Assembly: GCA_003497555.1 (NCBI GenBank)
Contig: DNNS01000464.1
Coordinates: forward strand, 314 to 7,471
DNA: 7,158 nt
Source: Spirochaetia bacterium
GTDB lineage: Bacteria; Spirochaetota; UBA12135
Reading direction: 5' to 3'
Below, piece after piece: positions 5,481-7,158 of the stretch. The notes under the pieces are model-generated. The model did not search any database. It saw only the letters and a program-made list of their open reading frames with translations, and was not told the origin of the DNA. How positions within the stretch are numbered: the stretch's first letter is position 1; each line of letters starts with the position of its first letter. The position numbers and the translations under genes were made by a program.

Positions 5481-5690
5481 ATTTTATACAGATTTTATTT
5501 CTTTGGCAGGAAAAATACCTGTAAATCCGAAAAGTTTGGTTATGAATATTTTTGTCTATATATAATAATTAAGCGGATATTAAAAGATTTTATTGGCGAG
5601 TAAATCCTTTAACAGTCTCACTCCAATTTGTAACCCGGATTTGGCATTTTAAACGGAATTTTTGAATAAAATAATAATTAAACAAGAATA
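5481..5690. other. AT-rich divergent intergenic region without a recognisable gene
   Basis: This is the central part of the 305-base gap between tRNA-Cys and the secreted-protein gene, lying between the two outward-facing promoters. I see no credible open frame, RNA gene, strong hairpin or terminator. A weak additional + strand promoter is possible (TTGGTT at 5536-5541 with TATATA at 5559-5564, spacer 17). The 11-mer ATAATAATTAA occurs twice (5562 and 5671), which means little in such AT-rich DNA. Confidence 0.5.
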
Positions 5691-5719
5691 TTGACTATTT
5701 ATCGAAAATTTATTATAAT
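5691..5719 (+). promoter_or_regulatory. Sigma70-type promoter of the DUF2341/LamG protein gene
   Basis: TTGACT (5691-5696) and a perfect TATAAT (5714-5719) are separated by exactly 17 bases. The expected start is near 5726, giving a short leader of about 15 bases that contains the ribosome site GGAG. Confidence 0.85.
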
Positions 5720-5731
5720 TAACCAGGCAAT

Positions 5732-5735
5732 GGAG
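5732..5735 (+). promoter_or_regulatory. Ribosome binding site of the DUF2341/LamG protein gene
   Basis: GGAG ends 5 bases before the ATG at 5741. Together with the promoter just upstream and the signal peptide right after the ATG it fixes the start of this gene. Confidence 0.75.
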
Positions 5736-5740
5736 TTTTT

Positions 5741-7158
5741 ATGAAAAAACTGGGAGTTTTTCTTTTATTTTTTAATAGTATTATTTATTCTGCATGGTAT
5801 ACGGGTTGGTTTTATAGAAAAGTTATTACCAACAGTTTTGCTGCAGGCGGAGATTTGACAAATTTTCCCCTGCTTGTTGTAATCAGCAATGATACAGCCC
5901 TGCAGAGTTATGCGTCCAATAACGGGTATGATATACTTTTTACCCTGAAAGACGGAACAACCAAGCTGGCGCATGAGATGGAATATTATTCCAACGGAAC
6001 AATCATTGCCTGGATAAAAATACCGATTTTGTCTGCCATAGAGCAGGATTCAAACATAATATACATGTATTACAACACCTCCTCAAGCTCTGATCAGCAG
6101 AATAAAAACGATGTATGGTCGGAAAATTATGCCGGAGTTTGGCATCTGGCAGAAACATCAGGAGATGCCAGTGATTCCACTGTAAATGCGCGGACTGCTG
6201 TAAATAAATTTGCAACTGAGGGTAACGGAATATATCCTGACGGTACACTGGATACCGCTGCCCTGATAGGGAGCGGCGGACATTTTATTACCAATGACAG
6301 GCTGGAAACCGCAAGTTTTGATCTTGATTTGCCCATGACTATTTCTGCCTGGATGATGGCGGATGGAACAGCTGCATACTGGACTTCTTATCCGGGCAGT
6401 AAAGCATTCGGAGGTTTCAGCCGCTGCGGTCAAAGCGACGCAGCTTCTATCTGGAAAGTAAGTGATTCATCCATGCAGACCAGAATGACCATACTGACTA
6501 CCAACGGTTCAGGTCCGATTATTACCAACACAGCCCTGGGGAAAAATAACCAGGCTTTTTCTACCAACCAATGGGTTTATGTAACCATGACCAGTGATCA
6601 TACCCAGACCAGGGCGCATCTGAACGGCAGAAATTATTTTACAACCAATCACCTGTACAGTGATCTTATGTACAAGAGTTTTTCATGGAATATCGGTATG
6701 GGCAGATACTCCCTGCCGACTTTCAGTTATATTGACGAATGCAGACTTTCTTCAGTGGCAAGATCTACCAACTGGCTATTCACCGAATATACCAATCAGA
6801 TAGATCCTGTTTCTTTCCGAACACTCGGCGCCGCTGAGACATTCTCAGGAGTCAGTTTTTCTTCCATAACTCCGTATTCTTCACCCTGTCTGGCTAATGA
6901 AAACACTGTTTTCACCCTGAATGCTTGTGTTATTACAGGCACTATTGCCTCGGTAAACATTTCCTGGGGCGACGGGCAATCAAGCGCATATACTCCGGGT
7001 ATTGCAAATATTTCAACTGAAAATTATTCCCATGAATATACCGCCCGTAACAATTTTTCCGTAACAGCAGTTGTAACCGCCTCAAGCGGTATGGCCGCAA
7101 CCAACAGCACGGTGATTTCCACGCTTCCCTACCGCTTTTATAATCCCTATAATCTTTC
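5741..7158 (+). CDS. Large secreted protein with DUF2341, LamG-like and PKD-like domains (5' part)
   Basis: An uninterrupted frame of 472 codons from ATG 5741 runs off the right edge, so the C-terminus is unseen. Residues 1 to about 18 are a signal peptide (KK, a hydrophobic core, cleavage near YSA). Residues about 22-120 match DUF2341: GWFYRKVIT, the LTNFPLLVVIS segment, NGYDILFT, AHEMEYY and IYMYYNTS. A concanavalin/LamG-like region follows, opening with GVWHLAE (132-138) and closing with YIDECRLSSVARSTNW (330-345) and EYTNQ. Residues about 375-460 look like a PKD-type beta domain with SWGDG at 408-412 and HEYTARNNFSVTAVV. Such proteins are exported surface or extracellular proteins, often involved in adhesion or polysaccharide binding; no catalytic domain is visible in this part. 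The sequence is rich in Asn, Thr and Ser. It has its own promoter and ribosome site and is divergent from the tRNA-led operon, so it is probably not functionally linked to it. Confidence 0.85.
   Translation, partial: MKKLGVFLLFFNSIIYSAWYTGWFYRKVITNSFAAGGDLTNFPLLVVISNDTALQSYASNNGYDILFTLKDGTTKLAHEMEYYSNGTIIAWIKIPILSAIEQDSNIIYMYYNTSSSSDQQNKNDVWSENYAGVWHLAETSGDASDSTVNARTAVNKFATEGNGIYPDGTLDTAALIGSGGHFITNDRLETASFDLDLPMTISAWMMADGTAAYWTSYPGSKAFGGFSRCGQSDAASIWKVSDSSMQTRMTILTTNGSGPIITNTALGKNNQAFSTNQWVYVTMTSDHTQTRAHLNGRNYFTTNHLYSDLMYKSFSWNIGMGRYSLPTFSYIDECRLSSVARSTNWLFTEYTNQIDPVSFRTLGAAETFSGVSFSSITPYSSPCLANENTVFTLNACVITGTIASVNISWGDGQSSAYTPGIANISTENYSHEYTARNNFSVTAVVTASSGMAATNSTVISTLPYRFYNPYNL

Noticed and set aside
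5507..5521. Small hairpin CAGG/CCTG in the intergenic region
   Set aside because: A 4-bp stem with a 7-base loop and no T tract in either direction is not credible as a terminator or operator.
5765..6433. Open frames of 69-91 codons on the - strand under the DUF2341 gene
   Set aside because: The + strand frame has a signal peptide, promoter, ribosome site and domains; the antisense frames have none of these.
1..7158. Mobile element, CRISPR or defence island
   Set aside because: No transposase, integrase, spaced direct repeats or terminal inverted repeats were seen, and although tRNA genes are present no attachment-site duplication was found.

Overview
The window shows an AT-leaning, gene-dense bacterial chromosome segment. 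The order ispE, spoVG, tRNA-Gln, rplY (long CTC/TL5 form), pth, tilS is a core-genome arrangement. The spoVG-rplY-pth-tilS part matches, from memory, the order in Borrelia-type spirochaetes; related orders occur in Elusimicrobia and some deltaproteobacterial-type lineages. A NusG domain II membrane protein and a secreted DUF2341/LamG/PKD protein would fit a spirochaete-like or other deep-branching, probably diderm, bacterium. This placement is inference only. No phage, transposon, CRISPR or plasmid signature was seen.

Layout. Positions 1-1378 (+ strand): an unrecognised membrane-anchored protein (21-998, possibly only the C-terminal part of a longer protein entering from the left edge), then after 8 bases a small NusG domain II protein (1007-1378). 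Positions 1357-5435 (- strand, read right to left): tRNA-Cys, tRNA-Leu, ispE, spoVG, tRNA-Gln, rplY, pth, tilS, with short gaps and one strong sigma70-type promoter just upstream of tRNA-Cys. The last gene, tilS, overlaps the 3' end of the NusG_II gene by 22 bp and no terminator is visible. Positions 5436-5740: AT-rich divergent intergenic region with the promoter of the - strand unit at one end and an equally good + strand promoter at the other. Positions 5741-7158 (+ strand): the first 472 codons of a large secreted protein with a signal peptide, DUF2341, a LamG-like region and a PKD-like repeat; it runs off the right edge.

The - strand unit is translation-themed: three tRNAs, a ribosomal 5S-binding protein (bL25/CTC), peptidyl-tRNA hydrolase, tRNA(Ile)-lysidine synthase and the RNA/DNA-binding regulator SpoVG, together with the isoprenoid kinase IspE. 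tRNA processing would cut the primary transcript into separate mRNAs. pth and tilS look translationally coupled through an overlapping TAATG.

The most notable points are: (i) the Pth homologue has Arg where the family's catalytic His should be, plus other departures at functional positions, although it sits in the standard pth locus; (ii) ispE starts 6 bases after tRNA-Leu, behind an in-frame stop, with no room for a ribosome binding site. No clearly new multi-gene system was found; most of the window is ordinary core genome.
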